A stretch of DNA of 64,000 nucleotides from positions 54,364,772 to 54,428,771 of the forward strand of contig JANVCC010000020.1 in NCBI GenBank assembly GCA_025345505.1. Direction: 5' to 3'. The notes beneath the pieces were generated by a model that was given only the letters and a program-made list of their open reading frames with translations, did not search any database and was not told the DNA's origin. The stretch is from Todiramphus chloris collaris (taxonomy: Eukaryota; Chordata; Aves; Coraciiformes; Alcedinidae). A program made the position numbers and the translations under genes. Positions 62,034-64,000 of the stretch are shown here, piece after piece (within the stretch, counting starts at the first letter, position 1; the number at the start of each line of letters is the position of its first letter).

Positions 62034-64000
62034 CCCACAGAAAAGTAATCATCTCTACTTCAACCTGAAAAGAGAAATGCAATATACACAAGTTACAATT
62101 ATAAGATAGGAAAGCTGATTGTCCAACAAGGTAACAGGATAAAAAAGACTAACAATGCTAAATGATAAAAAAAGAATAACAGTGATATGAATTGTGAATC
62201 ATAAGTGCACAAAACCAAGTATTTATGAGCTATCTTCCAACAATGGCTTATTAATTGAAGAACTTTGTGAGTAACTTCCTATTGCAAATAAAACAAATCT
62301 GCAATTTGCACAAAAAATTTATTGAATAAATTATTCATTGTGAATCAACTGTTCACACAGATCTGGGTGTTCTGCTTTAGGTTTCTCTTTTGGTTAATCA
62401 CGATGAAGATTACACTCTGCCTAATTTTATTGCCGCAGTGTAAATTCAAATGTATCAGTTAACTATAGATTTGTTAGAAGTAGTCAAGCACAGGACAGAA
62501 TGAGATTGAAGTCATCTAATCCAAATTTGTTTTACTGCAAAGTGAAGTTTGAGGCACTTTAGAAGCACAATGGTATGTGAGAAGGATTTCAGATACCTAC
62601 TGTTAATGGACTGCCTCAGAAAAGTCTAACTATAACTGCATACCTTTACAACACTTACTCATGGAAACAAATGCAAAACAGATTTGGAACAAAATCAGCT
62701 TTTTGTTCTTTTTAAGAGATGGATAAGAAAGAGGTGTTTTGCACTGTTGTGTGTAGCATGTCCTACAAGGCATGGCCTCCTCTACAAGACTTTCTGTGTG
62801 AACCTGGCAACTGGGAGATAACTTGTTTTCAGTCTGCAAGAAGATAACTTCTCTGAGCAGGAAAATAAACACAGTAGGTGGATCAGGACTTAAGATGGAC
62901 AGCAAATAGTAAGTTTGAATTTCAGGGGAAGAGACTGACTTCTAGGAATGAATAGCATGTTTATAAAACAAGATCACAAAGAGCAGCTTTTAACTGCCCT
63001 TCTTGATAAACCTCCACTTTCTGTCTTTGCAGCTAATATTTACAATTACTACACTGGATTAGAAATACCACTTTAAACTTCAGCAAACCCTCAATATGTT
63101 GGATAATAACATAGTGGAATAATTCAGAAAAATCAGAACAGGGTAAACTGCATGATCCATTATTTGGGACATAGAACAAGCACACAACAGAGAGAGAACA
63201 TCTGCAATGCTGTTGAATATGGAGCATGGAGATCCCAAACCCACACAGCAACCCGCAAAATGTGGCTCTGCTGCTTCCAGACCACAGGCAGGGAAAGAAT
63301 CTATGTCCATGCTTATAACATAACTGGCATTCCCAATAATCAAAGGTTGACTAACATTTTTTTTTATTATTATTTATTCTTTTTTTAATAACAAACTGGT
63401 GTATTCAGTGTGGTTATTTCCCAATACAGTAATTTCTCACTCAGCAAGAAAATGTTTTACAAACATTAACAGAGCATCAGAGCTCTGTAAGAATTCCTCT
63501 ATAAAAGAACATTTTTCCTTTTTCTAACCTAAAGAATACTTTCTGATGAGCAGCCTCCCCGAAACTCAGTACTATTCTGAACAACACAGGAAGTCAGTAA
63601 AATAGATCAGACTGGGTATGACTGTTTAAATTAAAGTGGTGTAGGAGAGAGTTATAATATTCAAATGTTCTGAAGAGAAGCTGGCAGATACCACAGACAG
63701 TAAAACATCAGTAGTACCTGTTGAGTCACTGCACTCTACACTCTAGTTAGAATTTACAGACCATGTATTCAAAGATAGTATTTTCTCACAATTCCAATCC
63801 CATGGGTATATACAGACACATATATAACCCTAAGTTGGTAAAATGTAACATTTTTTCCAGCTATAGAGAAGTTCACACTGTAAACATTACTGCAAAGAGA
63901 GCTTTCAAAACCTAAAAACAATGCAGAGATTTGTATGTAGTTTTGCATCACTGGGTTTTCCCACCTTCCTTCATCTTTCTGCTCTCTTCCTCTTCTCATC

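Larger units (their letters stand above)
49991..64000. other. 14 kb of unique DNA, no gene seen
   Basis: I recognise no transposon longer than a homopolymer tract and no supportable exon. The longest frames (55570-55962, 130 codons; 56323-56811, 162 codons; 60057-60560, 167 codons; all plus) have no recognisable domain and are overlapped by frames on the other strand. Landmarks are the G-rich tract at 52128-52140, a CTCF-like motif at 54344-54356, poly(T) at 54834-54847, a (TTAAA)n tail at 55470-55500, (TA)n at 60849-60865 and an A/AC-rich tract at 61994-62033. An AT-rich block at about 58340-58560 may be conserved non-coding sequence. Confidence 0.5.

Overview
This 64 kb window looks like non-coding DNA from a bird, most likely a neoavian rather than a galliform. 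The evidence is the repeat content: three CR1 LINE copies of very different ages, one short alpharetrovirus-like solo LTR, and one solo LTR of a type I recall as common in neoavian genomes. Interspersed repeats are otherwise sparse, the sequence is AT-rich, and there is no bacterial-style gene packing. The species and chromosome cannot be told from the sequence.

No host protein-coding exon can be supported. Outside the CR1 copies, the open frames are short (the longest about 167 codons). They overlap one another on opposite strands and match no family I recognise. The window is therefore either a gene desert or the inside of a very long intron.

Layout. 44-524: 3' end of a CR1, minus strand. 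525-19040: mostly unique DNA with very old repeat relics (MITE-like at about 2.74, 13.57 and 17.39 kb; MIR-like at 4.93 kb) and an ungapped 176-bp direct duplication (7571-7746 and 9343-9518). 19040-22067: the dominant feature, a 3-kb sense-strand CR1 carrying a broken ORF2 (endonuclease plus reverse transcriptase). 23168-23398: an alpharetrovirus-like (class II) solo LTR with a near-perfect 6-bp target duplication. 23.4-36.7 kb: mostly unique, with MIR-like and MITE-like relics at 30.6 and 31.6 kb. 36752-38385: a strongly decayed CR1, minus strand, still readable from the start of the RT domain to the 3' tail. 45726-46261: the second solo LTR. 46.4-47.3 kb: AT-rich, repeat-free DNA with a near-consensus RFX X-box, a candidate conserved regulatory element. 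47632-47876: a decayed MITE. 49935-49990: another MIR-like tRNA relic. 50-64 kb: unique sequence with homopolymer tracts and one CTCF-like motif.

There are no operons or cooperating genes. The only coding material is dead retrotransposon sequence. I found no previously undescribed gene system. The most worthwhile leads are the 176-bp duplication, the amniote MITE relics and the candidate conserved non-coding blocks.
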